Positions 21,505-34,215 of a stretch of DNA of 64,000 nucleotides are shown here, one piece after another. Each line of letters starts with the position of its first letter. Within the stretch, counting starts at the first letter, position 1. The DNA comes from Dermatemys mawii (Eukaryota > Chordata > Testudines > Dermatemydidae), in NCBI GenBank assembly GCA_007922305.1, contig ML677364.1, forward strand, positions 20,319,326-20,383,325, read 5' to 3'. Below the pieces are notes generated by a model, which saw nothing but the letters and a program-made list of their open reading frames with translations, was not told the DNA's origin and made no database searches. The position numbers and the translations under genes are program-made.

Positions 21505-23619
21505 TCAACTATGAGGACCACTAAAGTTACAGAAATAAACAGAAATAAACAGATAAATGTGTAAAAAAAAAGAATAAATCTCAACACTGATTTTTTATTC
21601 TTCGTGTATTTACTGTCACAAATACAATTTTGGTAAGAACCAGTTTGAGTGACTCAACACAGTGTGAAAATAAGATAAGAAGTAATGCACGTTATGGCCT
21701 ATTTACTGTATGTATTGGAGTAGCATTCAAAGGTTTCAATCAGGATAGGAGCCCCACTGTGGTAGGCGCTGTACAAACCCAAGGTCAGGACCAAATCTTC
21801 CTAATAGCTTAAATTCTAAAATTACTGTCTTATAACTGCATCTATTAGTTTACTGTGAGATAGAAGGCCAAAGTTTATGTGCCTTCAACCATCCTGATAA
21901 GAGATACTACAGGACAACACTGAAGAGAATAGGTATATTGTGCAGAATCTGAATAAAGAGAAGGAACTTAACTCTTTAAACTTTTTTGTAAGCTTTTAAC
22001 ACCTTTATTTCTACATGTTTATGGTAGGATCCAACTGAAAATTTCTTCATGGCCATGATTCCTTATAAGCCAATCAGACCATCATTCCCTGCCATTTTTA
22101 AACAGCAACTATAGAGTGCAATATTGGTATTATTAACTCTTTTTGATCTTAGCAGCTAGTCAAATTTTGGGGCTCTGGCAACGTTCCAGCTGCAAGTAAA
22201 ACTGATGGAGTCTGGTAATCTCCTTGATGCAATCTTGTTTATTTACAAGGACTGTAAAAAATCCTGCTTCTCTGAACGTAGGAAGAACAAAGAATACAAG
22301 GGGCAGTTTCTTAGTTTGCAATCCTAAGCATCTTTAGGCAACACTAGACTAAAAACACCCTCTCTATCCTATTCCAGAGTCATATTGTACACTCAGGCTA
22401 CTGCTTGGCTTTCTTGCTTTTTACCTCTGCCTCTCTTTCTGTTGTCTATTCTCAGTTTGTGTGTTCTCTCACACAATACCCAGTGGAACCCTCTGTCCAC
22501 ATGGTGCTAAATTCTAGACAGAATCTAATAAGCCTTGTTTTAAGTGTGGCATCTTACAACGAACTATCAATGAAAGGGTACGTTCACACACCAGTTTGTC
22601 TGCATGAGGTTTTAGCTCAACCCATAACAAGGTTTCACCCAGCTCATAACAGTATAACATACATCTTTTTTTTTAAAAAAAAAAATCTATGTACATTCAA
22701 TCTTTCAGGTGTCCTGCCAAGTCTTAAAACATTGCTGGACCCAGTGGCCTCACATTTTAGAAAAAGGGAAAGTCATGGTTAGTTAATCAAGATACGTCAG
22801 TTTTTTAAAAATTCTCACTTTAATTCACCTTTATTTTGGGACCCCCAACTAATTTTCTTCTTTTCTCCTTGTGTATAGATATAAGTTCCATACTGGGATT
22901 AGGTGTTTTTATGTGTCAATAGGGGGTAGTGTTGGCAGCAAATGCTGCCTGAAGAAAACATGCTGCTGTTTCTTCTAACAACAGCTCAAGCCCTAAATGT
23001 ATCGGATGAGGAGGAGAAAGTGAGGCTTCTACCTGAAAGCAAGAATAAAAGGTGAAATCTACTCAGGGCTACATTAAAGTTAATTTTAATTTTTCCAAAC
23101 TGTTACAGCTTTTACCACAATCTTCACTTTTTGTTAAAAGCAGTGAATCTAGCAACACACTTAAAAGCATCTGTACTCAATACATAGTCACATTAGCTTA
23201 TATGCCAAAGGACAGAAAAACTATATCTAGGCCTGTTCAAACCAATTAAAAACAATGCAGCATCTAGAGCTTTACTTCCATCAACAACTATTCTATTGTT
23301 TCTTTGCATCATAGAGGCTCCACTCCTACCCTTTTCTTTGGCAGATGAAAAACACCAAAATTAAATAGTCAGTGTTTCTTCATGTTTTTTGCCACATCAG
23401 CAGTTTTTGCCACACTTAAGCATATAGACAACTAGGTCTCCCGTCGTGACAGTGTATGTAATTCAACTTGTACACATTCACTAATACTATAACCACCATA
23501 ATTGCAATCAGCCTCCAAATATATAATCATTCTATTTATATTCCAATTTAGGTTTTTATGATGTTCCCATAACCATGGTATCTTTTAATAGCTTTACACA
23601 TCAAAGGACAGCGATTTAC
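21505..23619. other. MGAT4A intron sequence, no feature seen
   Basis: AT-rich intron up to the exon at 23620. The 125-codon frame at 22405-22782 has no known domain and is not called. Confidence 0.5.
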
Positions 23620-23695
23620 CTGAATATAATAAATGCCCTTTTTCTGGGCATACATCATAAGAAAACAATAGTCCAAGTTTTGCTTTGTTCGCCAT
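23620..23695 (-). CDS. MGAT4A: MGAT4A exon, catalytic domain (about residues 233-258)
   Basis: A 76-bp exon with acceptor tttcag, encoding [20 protein letters not shown] and then IYYIQ at donor CAG|GTAAAT. It lies directly before the acidic metal/UDP-sugar motif carried by the next exon. WRxKQxLDYxFLM is highly conserved in GnT-IV enzymes. Phase 0 at its end fits the downstream exon starting LEDD, which is about 7 kb away because the unclassified transposon-like gene and Penelope-like tails sit in this intron. Confidence 0.96.
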
Positions 23696-24393
23696 CTGAA
23701 ATTAAATGTTAAAAAAAAAGTCAAGGAATAATAAAACAAAAAATAATGCAATTCACAATACATAGTGAATTGCATTACAACGGATGACAAGTTATTACAC
23801 ATTATTCGAATGTTAGAACAACTATATCTGGCATTATTCTCTCAGGAAAGCCTTTGTCTGGAGGAAAAAAAATAAAAAAAAAAAACAGACAGGTCAATGC
23901 CTCCTGCCCTCCATCCCGTATGATGTAACACAAAAAAGAGGAATGACCCAACTGAATCTGATCTTTTGCAGCTATTTGAGCTTTCTCCAAATATATACTG
24001 GGTATTGAAAATGGTAACTGAACAATACTGTTGAGTTTCATACACTATTCTATTCCTGAGAGCATAAAGGAAAATTGAAAAGCAAGAACAGACAACCTAC
24101 ATGATGTTATGCAATAAAAATCTTACACGCTGTTACATTCTGAACTCCCACTGTATCTTCCCAGAATTTAACATTACACAAAACCCTCAAAGCTTAACAT
24201 TTAGGCTTCAATCCTTAAGAAAAAAACATGCAGGCAGTGCGTCATGTGGATGCAGGGATTCACCCATGTAATTTTCTTTACAGAACTAGGGCCTTGTTTC
24301 CACATAATTTAAAGAATATATGAAAAATGTTTCCAGAATTCACACTCAGTCTGGCATTACATAAACAAGAAAGGTCTCAGGGAAAAATCTTAC

Positions 24394-24507
24394 CTGACTC
24401 TCTCTTTTGAGTCTCCAAAAGTCTCTCTTAAATTTGTCAAGTCAGGATAATAAGTTGCAGGTGGTGATATTACTTCCACCAAGCCAGAACTGATTTCTGT
24501 AGAAAAT
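24394..24507 (-). CDS. MGAT4A: MGAT4A exon, catalytic domain (about residues 195-233)
   Basis: After acceptor ctgatag the exon encodes [20 protein letters not shown] and then [17 protein letters not shown], ending at AG|GTAAGA. It is 114 bp and in phase with both neighbours (split Glu codon in, split Arg codon out). The peptide [10 protein letters not shown]...YYPDL is a conserved piece of the GT54 fold between the first nucleotide-binding strand and the metal-binding motif. The frame is intact. Confidence 0.95.
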
Positions 24508-25172
24508 CTATCAGAAATATCAAGTAAATAAGTGCAATAGGACTATTTATTTATTTATTATTGGTGCAGTTACTTTATTGACATAAAACGTATTTGTAAT
24601 CATTTGGAACAAATTCAGAATGTTACCTTCACAATATATCAGAATGAGGGCTCATCTTTTAACTTTTATGATATGGGGGATTTATCTCTGGTAAAATTAC
24701 ATTGTTAATTTATGTTGACAGCATAATACGACAGTAGAATTTTTTAAACAAGTAACATAAAACAAAACTACTATAAAAGTTATTTTCCTAAGTGAGTCTT
24801 CCAGAACAATAACTCCTCTACTTTACACTATATTTTAGTTAATCTAATAATGTCAATTTTTAAAATACCTGGGCTTTCCTTTCTATAGCTCAGTTTGAGC
24901 ATGCTACTGTAAAGGATAATATGAATGCAGATGTCATAGAATCCATTTATGTCATGCCAACCCAATCCATTTATGTCTCACCAAATCCACTTAATCCCAT
25001 TTACTGTTTTACAGTTTAACCTATTTAATTACTTCCCCTTGGTTTGTCTTCGTGTTTTTTTTTTTTTTTTTAACAACAACAACTCTGATTAAAAAAAGGA
25101 AGTAACCAAATCATTTCCCTCACACCACAGCTTTGTTTAAAAAAAACCACCAAAACAACCCCCACAACTTAC

Positions 25173-25219
25173 TCTTTCTCCAGGCTTGCTACAACGCTGT
25201 GTACATAGTCAAGATCTGT
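25173..25219 (-). CDS. MGAT4A: MGAT4A short exon (about residues 180-195)
   Basis: This exon is only 47 bp. The minus strand has acceptor tttccag, TDLDYVHSVVASLEK plus GA, then donor GTAAGT. The phase (0 in, 2 out) fits both neighbours, and the next exon supplies the base completing the Glu codon before Phe. The product is a helix in the GT54 catalytic domain. Skipping it would shift the frame, because 47 is not a multiple of three. A purine-rich A-run (about 25223-25245) lies just upstream of the acceptor on the plus strand, i.e. a T-run on the transcript. Confidence 0.93.
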
Positions 25220-25679
25220 CTGGAAAACAAAAAAAAAAAAAAAAAGAGTTTTGGAGCTACACTTTTCCTCTTTAAAAAGAAAAGGTATTTTAAATAGTAA
25301 CATTCCACAATCATAATTTTAGAACACAAGGTGTTCAAACAACATAGAGAAAAGGGCTGTTTTTTTTTTAAACTGGAGACGTGTAAGTAAAAATAGTAAC
25401 ACTTTTTAAATGTCTCCTGCAAAAAAAGGCTGGCAGGCACTGACATGTAATGACATTCATGCCAGTCAATTATATTTATTTTTTTCTAAACCTAAAAAAG
25501 TGATATTACTTCTACGAAGTGTTCTCTGTAGTGAAACTGTTCATTAAAAAAATCGTAAGAAAAATTTAAAGTTTAGGATTTGCACTACTCTCAGGTGAAT
25601 TTGTAGTGAAGTAACTAGAACCAACTAACTCCATTAGATTTCAAGACGCTGTCATAATTTGGGGGTTTTGTTTTGGTAG

Positions 25680-26825
25680 TGGGATAGTGCCAATATCTGT
25701 GCTGAGAGGAGCAGTGAGGGGTGCTTGGAGGCATATCTGGGTACTGAGAAGTGTTTTGGTTCTAGTGCTGGTACAGGTTTCAGCATTAATATTAGTGGGC
25801 CTGTCTTTCTCGCTTTAGATGGTGGTGCTGGTGTCCTGTTGCTATCCTTTGTTGATGTTGACGGTTTTTCTCAGTCCAGAATCCTCTCTGTGGGATAGAT
25901 GTATTGCCTCCCAAGCTGTGTTTGATCTTGGTGCGAGCATGTTTTTCTGCTCTGGAGGATGGAGTAGGGTGTCTCTTCCCCAGAGCGGGCACTGACACAA
26001 CTGGCACTGAAGACTTTGGTGCCAACCCAAGGTAGACATGGTCAGTATCAGAGATGCCAGTTCCTGCACAGATGGTTTTGGTGCCTTCTTCACCTTCCTT
26101 TTCCTTTGGAACTAAGAGTGGAGCACTTCCCTAAGACAAACTTCTCTGTTCCTGTCGGGATCCAGGAGTGGAGGCATCCTCCAAAGCTACCCTCCTGGAT
26201 TGCTCCAAGAGGTGTAGTTTGAACTTCACATCCCAGTATTTCTGGGTGCGAGACAAAAAGAGCAGCAGATAGCATACTTATTGGAGACGCGTGCTAGCTT
26301 CCCCAGGATAAAACAAGCATCTGCTCTGTTAGTCCAGACATTAGTACAGTGAAGGAAAGACAGTGTTTGATCCCAGTGAGTTTTGAATACACCATAGCTA
26401 CAAAGCACCTAACCTTGCTGTACAGGGGGATGTCCAGGAGGGTCTCCCCAATCTGCCTTAACTACTACTTTTTTTCCTCTTCTTCTGTTGGTGTGGGTGA
26501 GGGGGAAGAAAGACCAACAAAACTTAAATGAAGAAATTAATTAAAGGGAGAACCAAGACAACATTTCTTCACCAGAGAAGAGTTACAGAAATCAGAAGTA
26601 GGTTGAGTCACAGGCCAGGTTCTATCTCACCACCATGGACAAAAGAGGGAGCTGAGGGAGGGGCCAGGACGTTCTGCCCTTTATTCCTTTGTATGGGTGC
26701 ATGAAGAGACACAGGGCATACACACAGTCCCACGAGACACTGCTAGTCAAAAGATTCCAAGCTTACAACTATGTAGTGCTTGCACACCTACAGTGGGATC
26801 CACGCACACCTGAAGAATTACTAGT
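25680..26825 (-). mobile_element. Decayed DIRS fragment (gag region and terminus)
   Basis: Minus-strand pieces read KKAPKPSVQE and PVVSVPALGKRHPTPSSRAE, similar in style to the Ser/Pro-rich DIRS gag, and further upstream a Cys-rich string CFILGKLARVSNKYAICCSF that resembles the gag zinc finger. The segment about 26700-26825 (tgcttgcacacctacagtgg..) resembles the DIRS terminal repeat. Heavily mutated, so older than the copy at 5686. Confidence 0.5.
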
Positions 26826-28795
26826 TTTAGGAAAAATATTTACAGATAAACAAGATTTTACAAATAGACAACTCAAAATCAGATTATTTCTCTTGGAAAT
26901 AAGACATTAAAACTGTCATTTATAGTATACATTAAGGTCCCACATCAGATGCTTAAGTACTTTCTTGAACAGAGACAGTCTTATGAATCAGAGTATAAAT
27001 TTTACAAGAGACAAATATCTACTAGCAATAACTTAAATCTGATTTAAATAATGTTGCATAAACAACAAAGTTTTACAAGTCACTTAAATCAAATCCTGAC
27101 CTTCTATAAGGTAAAGGTCATCAACATTCTAAACCTCCCATATTATACAACCTATTCCTTTCTAATATGTACCCATTCTGGAAAAAGTGAGCCTTTGAAT
27201 TTATAAATCAAAGCTGAAAATCAGTCTTTGTTACAGTTATTAATCTAATACTTATTAATCTAATACTTAGAGGAGCTGATCATCAATTTTCAAAAGAAGA
27301 TTTTTAGCCTTTGACAAATTAAAGCAGATTCTGGTAGTTCATCAGAATGCTTTATTTACAGCCTCTTGCAGGTTATTCTTATAAATGATGGAAAACAAAG
27401 GGATAATTTATACTCTTCTTTTGATGTGCCCATACCTCAGATTATCATTAATGAAATATGTGCACAGAGGAGAATCTGCCCCAATAATTTCTATAGCAAT
27501 ATTAATCCTGTTTGATTAAAGATACTATCCTTTGATCTTCACCACCACTTCAGTTAAGAAAACCTGCTTTCATATTAACTTAAGTCCATTATAATGCCTA
27601 ACAGAAAGCATCTTGAAATGCATAGGAGTAAGTTTCCTCCTGAAAGAATTCTGAACAAAAACTTCAAAATATGTCAACTTGCCTCACATCAAAAGCATAT
27701 AACTGTTTGTTAGTCTTCTCTGTTCTCAAACTCAATCAGGTAGGGTCTGACTAGTAGGTAGATGGAAGATTTAAGACAGCAAACAGTACTGTTAATTCAG
27801 TAGACAGCATTCTTTCCCCTGAATCAATACTAAACTTATGCCCTGGAATAGTGAGAGATATTATTGCTGCTGGAGGTGTCGCCCTTTGAAGGAAAAGATA
27901 GCTAGTGATTAAAAGATTCAAGGCCAACTTTTCACAAGAACAAAGGCGTTAGACCTGGTGTCCTGAAAAATTACACTTCAGGTGGTTATACTGTTATCTG
28001 TTAGCATGTGTCAGCCAATCCAGTGTTAAGATTTTTCACACCCAGTGCCTCCTCTTAAGGTGGCCAGCTGGCAGGTAGGCAGTCTTTTCCCAGATAAGAC
28101 CTTCCAGAACTAGAGAAAAGCCTTTTTGCCAGCCAGCTCTAGTCTAACTAAGCAGCCACTTTGTCAAAGCCCTGCCTTTTTTTGCACCTATTAATATTTT
28201 TTTAGTGGGTGCATATTGCTACATTGTGGCAAGCACAGCAAGTGTGAGAAATCTGTTTTTCCTAGATATGGCTGCCACCAATATATACAATGAATCCAAT
28301 CAACAGAGACTATGCCGATGGGGGAAAATTAAATACAGAAAGAACTAGACAGGAAACAGGAGATGCTGGGCTGAGTGGGAACTACTCTGAGAACCATCTG
28401 AACAGTGTGGATAGATTCAATTAGTAGCCAAGAGAAATTGTGCAAACAGACCAGCAGAGTTAGTTCACAGAAACTTCCTCACTTTTAATGGAAGAGGTGT
28501 CTAATGTCCTGGTAGAATGAGTTCTAAAGCTCCTCTGCAGAGAGAAACCCTTCCAAAGAATCAGAGAGCTGGAAACAAACTCCACTGGGCAAGGACAACA
28601 CTTTATGCCTTTTCAGAGGTTCCTCAAACAGGACAAAGAGAGGTCGTTAATAGTCAAAAGGAAGTAGTCCAAGAAAAGCAACATGTAAGGGCTCTTCAGG
28701 CCTCCAGAGAAGGCTGCTAGTATCCATTCCATCTTGGGCTAGAGGAAGATCCGGTGAACTTAAGCTCTGGCTCACAGAAATAATATTCATTGTGG
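26826..28795. other. MGAT4A intron sequence; short tandem duplication
   Basis: AT-rich. At 27238-27270 a 16-bp unit (ttattaatctaatact) is present twice in tandem. Nothing else recognised. Confidence 0.55.
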
Positions 28796-28803
28796 CTTAT
28801 ATC

Positions 28804-30237
28804 TAGGACCTTACCAAATTCATAGACCACAAATCTGGTCTTTTGTGTACTTTTAGCCTATACTACTACAGATTTCATGGGGGAAACCAGTATTTCTCAA
28901 ATTGGAGATCCTGACCCAAACGGGAGTTGCAGGGGAGTTGCAAGGTTATTTTAGAGGTCATGGGTATTGCCACCCTTACTTCTGCGCTGCCTTAAGAAAT
29001 CTGTGGCCAGAAAGCAGCAGTTGTTGGACGGATGCTCAGCTCTGAAGGCAGTGCCCTGCCAGCAGTAGTTAAGTAGTAAGGGTGGCAATACCACAACATG
29101 CCACCCTTACTCCTGCACTGCTGCCTTCAGAGCTGAGCAGCTGGAGAGTGGTGGCTGCTTCCTGAGGGCCCAGCTCTGCAGGCAGCAGCGTGAAAGGGTG
29201 GCAATACCATACCATGCCGTCCTTACTTTTGCACTGTTGCTGGCAGTGGCTCTGCCTTCAGAGCTAGGCTCCTGATCAGTAGCTGCCGCTCTCCAGCTGC
29301 CCAGCTCTGAAGGCAGTGGCACCAACAGCGCAAAAGTAAGGGTAACAGTACCACAACCCCCCCACCCAACAACTCCTTTTTGGGTCAGAACCCCTATGTA
29401 GTGGGGCAGCTGCCCCATTCCTGCAAAAAAGGGCTTAAAACAGACCTGCAGAGGGCTGTGGCAAGGGAAAGGAAGGCCAACAGAGGGCTGCAATAGAAGG
29501 CAGAGCAGCCACAGCTGTGTCTGGGTCAATTAGGGCCCAACTGGCCCTGATAAAAAGGCCCAGAGTTTGGAGCTGAGAGAAACTGTCTCCTTTGTTTCCA
29601 GAGGCAGACAGGCCTGGCTGCTGGGAGCTTGAGTAGATACCTAGAGTGGTGCAGGGTTGGGGTAAGGCAAGAGAAGCTGGGGGAGCTCTGGCTTGGAAAC
29701 CCCCAGGCTTCAGGGCCTAGGGGATGGCCCAATAAAGGGCCCCAATAAACTGGGGTTTCAGGGGGCAGCCCATGGCTCTAGAGGCAGAAGCAGCAGGCCA
29801 AACCCTCCTTGCTAATGATGAATGGCAATGATACTGCAGTCTGCCTCAGTGAACAGTGGCAAGTTGTAACTGGCAGTTGCCTAGACTGAGGAAAGGTGGG
29901 GATAGTGTGTGAGGGTTCCCCGGGGGGGGACCCAGAGCTAGACTGTGGGGTTACTGTAGGGGTGCAGCACCCCAGGGAAGAGGGCACTGGGGTCCAGGGA
30001 CGAACACGGGGCCAGTGGGACTACAGCCTGCAGAGGGTGCTCCGGATGCTGGAGTGAGCTAATTCCCTGGACGACCAGTGGGAGGCGCCTCAGGGGTGAG
30101 TCACCATTCTGCTACACCCTACAACTACAACAGCATGAAATTTCAGATTTAAATAGCTGAAATAATAAAATTTAGTATATTAAAATTCCTTTGACAGTGA
30201 AATGACCAAAATGGACTGTGAATTTGGTGGGGCCCTA
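28804..30237. mobile_element. hAT-like element (TAGGaCCtTACCAAATTCA ends) with nested LTR
   Basis: Left end TAGGACCTTACCAAATTCA and right end TGAATTTGGTGGGGCCCTA are inverted. An exact 8-bp duplication CTTATATC lies at 28796-28803 and 30238-30245. The interior is a set of inverse/direct blocks with the phrase gtaagggtggcaataccac.. on both strands and no transposase. An LTR (29397-30116) is nested in it. A related, truncated copy lies at 37083-37603. Confidence 0.85.
29397..30116 (+). mobile_element. Solo LTR nested in the hAT-like element
   Basis: 720 bp, TGTAGTGGGG..GCTACA (TG..CA, inverted TGTAG/CTACA), with a 5-bp duplication CCCTA at 29392-29396 and 30117-30121. It differs from the LTR family at 18510 and 61649. 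No internal genes. G-rich, with no open frame of interest. Confidence 0.8.
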
Positions 30238-30245
30238 CTTATATC

Positions 30246-30765
30246 TGACTAGTGACTTCCTTTCAGAGACGCATCACCTGCTCATCCCAAAGGAAGATGA
30301 CGACAAAAGCTTTTGTCTATTCATTGAGGAGATTAACATGTTTTCTGAACACTTTTTCAAGGATGAATCCAAGATATCTCCACAAAGACAGATCCCTCAA
30401 CGTGTAGGGGAGAAAATGAAGATAAACAAATTTCCCCTTTAAAGGGATGATTCCAACGCTGTGCTGAGCCAGAGCAGAAGAGCTAAGAAAGTGAGTCTCT
30501 AAAGAGATGGGACATATCAATGAGTGTGTTGGAGAATCACTAAATAAAGAAACTTGGGAAAGGATGTCTTGTTTGGTGGAACTCCAAAAGCCAATGAATT
30601 CCCACCTTAGAGGTGTAGCAGGCATAAATAGCCAGGGTTATTTCAAAGCCCACCAGTTCAAAGGATTTCTTGACCATGCTTTGAATCTTCTTGTGAAGAT
30701 GATCAGAGAGGATTAGGCTGATCTCCAAGGGCAAATGTGGCAGTGTATAAACCTTCTGGTGTATA
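30246..30765. other. Intron sequence, no feature seen
   Basis: No repeat or gene recognised. Confidence 0.5.
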
Positions 30766-31490
30766 AACTACTCCTGGGTGAATTCTGCACAAAAAAAATA
30801 AAAATTCTGGAACAAAAATTATAAATTCTGTTCACAATATTTTAAAATTCTGCATATTGTATTTGTCAAAGTAACACAATACAATGAGTTTCAATTATTT
30901 TTGGTCATTTATTTCAAAATACCTGTCAGCAAGTATGTCCGTAACAATACAGACAATAAAAAAGATTCAGGAAATGTTTTTTTGATGGATGGATTCCTAC
31001 TAGGCATATTAATAGAGAACTGAGAGTAATAATTAATTTAAACTACAATACAGAACCATGTTTTCTGCACCTCTCAGAAGCCGTGCAAAGGCCTGGGGGA
31101 ACAGGGCTAGTGGAGGAGCTGAGGGAGAGGGAAGTAAATTGCTGGGAAGACTGAGTATGAACTTGGAGGGCTGTTGGGTATTGGTGGGAAAAGTATGGAA
31201 CAATTTTTTTTGGGGGGGAGGGGGGGAAATTGTAGGGAGCCTCCGCCATGCCAGACCCTGGCTGACCCCTAGCTTCTCTCATTCACTCAGGCACATATCC
31301 CCCTATCCCCATGTGTTCTTACACTCTCAAGTGTCCCTCCATCCCCACTCAAAACACTGACTCCCCCCATCCCCATGTGGCCCTGCACCCCTCCCTGTGT
31401 GTCTCTGTGCCCCCACCCAGCCGCCCCGTCCCTATGTAGCTCTGCACTCCCTCCTAACTTTGAAGAGCTTGAGTTTCTAACCTTAAATTT
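30766..31490. mobile_element. hAT-like element, truncated, low confidence
   Basis: Begins actcctgggtgaattctgca.. followed by repeated aattctg motifs (30780-30860), a start shared by a turtle repeat family as I recall it; then a C-rich segment with repeated ccccatgtg units. No matching right end was found, so limits are approximate. Confidence 0.4.
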
Positions 31491-32420
31491 TTTTCAACAT
31501 AATATGAATAAAGTTAAACCAATATGAAGGTAAGTCTACAGGGGAAGGAAGATGAAAATGGTTCGGAACCTTGGAGAACTTCAAATGCGAGATTTTAAAA
31601 TATGATTATTTAGCACGGAAAGGAGGCCTAGGAGAATGAGGGACACTGTTCTGGGGGAGAGGGGGGGACAAAAACAGAAGTGTACATGATTATATTTTAC
31701 CCATATATCTGATGTAAAGGTCACTGATTATTTTAACACAGACTGTGAGACTGTAGTATATTAACATTTATTTTGCTTCCCCCGCTCCAACAGTGTCTGG
31801 CTTTACTTACTAACTGGATGCAGATGGTCTCCAATAAGACATGTCTAACTTTGCAAACTAGTTCTGTTCCCTCACCATCCTACATTCTTGGAACTGCATT
31901 TCTTACTAAACAAATAATATAGGATTGCAGGAACAAAACCAGACTTGTACTAATATATCTGGCATATTTGGTTAGTGAAGAAAGCATGCTTTCAAAAGTG
32001 TCAAGAAACTTCAGTGCTGATTTTGTGGAGATCAAGACACCATATGAAGGAACACATTTATGCTGCTGCAGTTAAGGTTGTTTTAGGCAATCTCTTACAA
32101 ACCTTACATTTATTAGTCTATACTACAGCTCAGCCATAATAATTCATTCTGGGTTGAAATCTGGCACACAGTTCCAGTCCTGGAGAAACCTGTTTTCATG
32201 ATTAGTCTAAACTTTAAAGCTTTTGCCTAAAATAATGCTATGACCTGGAACACTAATATTTATTTGTATTTTAAGATCTCTAGGGCTCAAAGTAAAAATT
32301 TGAAAGCTATTAACTCAGAACATGGCTTGTTTTGGATTTAATACACAAGCCTGGAGAACCGAGTTAGAAGTTACAGGATCAGCTTCTGGCTCTTTCCCAG
32401 ACTGCATAATCCTGAGCGAG
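31491..32420. other. Intron sequence, no feature seen
   Basis: No gene or repeat recognised. Confidence 0.5.
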
Positions 32421-32673
32421 AGCTTGTCTGCACAGTGTAGCTATGTGCACTACATCAGTGTGATTTCTAAAGCACACTAACATGTCGTCCACTAACTGGT
32501 CTACGTAAACCTTGCTGGTGCACACAAAGTTCCCTACTGTGCTTTCCATATAGTACCTACATTAAAGCATCCTAGAGAACTTGCAGTGCACACCAGCAGG
32601 GTCTATATGGACCTACTAGTGCACTTTAAAATCACACCCCTGTAGTGCCCAATGCTGCACTGTGTGGACAAGG
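32421..32673. mobile_element. Palindromic MITE
   Basis: Ends gcttgtctgcacagtgtagc and gctgcactgtgtggacaagg are inverse copies, and interior blocks are also inverse (ctggtgcacac / gtgcacaccag). About 250 bp, non-coding. No clear target duplication. Confidence 0.6.
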
Positions 32674-33035
32674 CCCAAGTCACTTTCCGTGTCTATATTC
32701 TCTTTTGTGAAAAGGAATAGCAGCAATTCAAATAATATTCATCAAAATGCATAAACACATACAAAAATTTTTGCCTCTAAATGCATTTTTCTAACACCGT
32801 CTCTTTCTTGGTACTTTAATTGGATTTTTGAATGCTCATTGTATAACACAGAACTGCAAGTACAGTATATACTCTGTATCCAAAGAGAAATGCTTCTGCC
32901 AGCAGGCTGAGGTTTGTTTGAGGTAGGGACTGTGCTGGTGCTCTGTACTTCAGTTTACTATCTGCTGCTTCTGCCTACTGACATTGATGCCCTGAATCAT
33001 GAAGAAACTGGAAAACACAGAATTCCAAGATACGA

Positions 33036-34215
33036 TAGAATCATAGTATGTCAGGGTTGGGAGGGACCTCAGGAGGTCACCTAGTCCAACCCCCTGCTCA
33101 AAGCAGGACCAATCCCCAACTAAGTCATCCCAGCCAGAGATTTGTCAAACCGGACCTTAAAAACCTCTAAGTAAGGAGATTCCACCACCTCCCTAGGTAA
33201 CCCATTCCAGTGCTTCCCCACACTCCTCGTGAAAAAGATTTTCCTAATATCCAACTTAAACCTCCACTACTGCAACTTTAGACCATTGCTCCTTGTTCTG
33301 TCATCTGCTACCATTGAGAACAGTCTAGATCCATCCTGTTTGGAACTCCCCTTCAGGTAGCTGAAAGCAGCTCTCAAATGCCCCCCTCATTTGTCTCTTC
33401 GGTAGACTAAACAATCCCAGTTCCCTCAGCCTCTCCTCATAAGTCATGTGCTCCAGCCCCCTAAATCATTTTTGTTGCCCTCCTCTCGACTCTTTCCAAT
33501 TTTGCCACATCCTTCCTGTAGCATGGGACCCAAAACTGGACACAGTACTCTTGATGAGGCCTTATCAATGCCGAATAGAGGGGAATGATCATGTCCCTCA
33601 ATCTGCTGGAAATGCCCCTACTTACACAACCCAAAATGCCGTTAGCCTTCTTGGCAACGAGGGCACATTGTTGACTCAGATCCAGCTTCTCGTCCACTGT
33701 AACCCCTAGGTCCTTTTCTGAAGAACTGCTGCCTAGCCATTTGGTCCCTAGTCTATTGCAGTGCATGGGATTCTTCCGTCCTAAATGCAGGACTCTGCAC
33801 TTGTCCTTGTTGAACCTCATCAGATTTCTTTTGGCTCAATCCTTTAATTTGTCTAGGTCCTTCTGTATCTCTACCCTTCAGAGTATCAACCACTCCTCCC
33901 AGTTTAGTGTCATCTGAAAACTCTCTGAGGGTGCAGTCCATGCCATCCTCCAAATCATTAATGAAGATATTAATCAAAACTGGCCGCAGAACCGATCCTT
34001 GGGGCACTCCATGTCTAGCTGGCGGCCAGTATCAAGCGGAGCCATTGATCACTATCCGTTGAGCCCGACGATCCAGCCAGCTTTCTATTCACCTTATGGT
34101 CCATTCATCTAGCCCACACTACTTTAACTTGCTGGCAAGAATACTGTGGGAGACCGTATCAAAAGCTTTTTCTAAAGTCAAGAAAGAACACATCCACTGC
34201 TTTTCCCTCATCCAC
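33036..34215 (-). mobile_element. CR1 LINE fragment with reverse-transcriptase end
   Basis: Minus-strand CR1: the plus strand starts with the reverse complement of the tail (tagaatcatagtatgtcagg). Pieces of the RT C-terminus are readable in two frames: [39 protein letters not shown], and upstream [20 protein letters not shown] with SDDTKL in place of the usual ADDTKL. 5' truncated near 34215 and broken by a shift about 33820-33840, so inactive. Confidence 0.9.
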
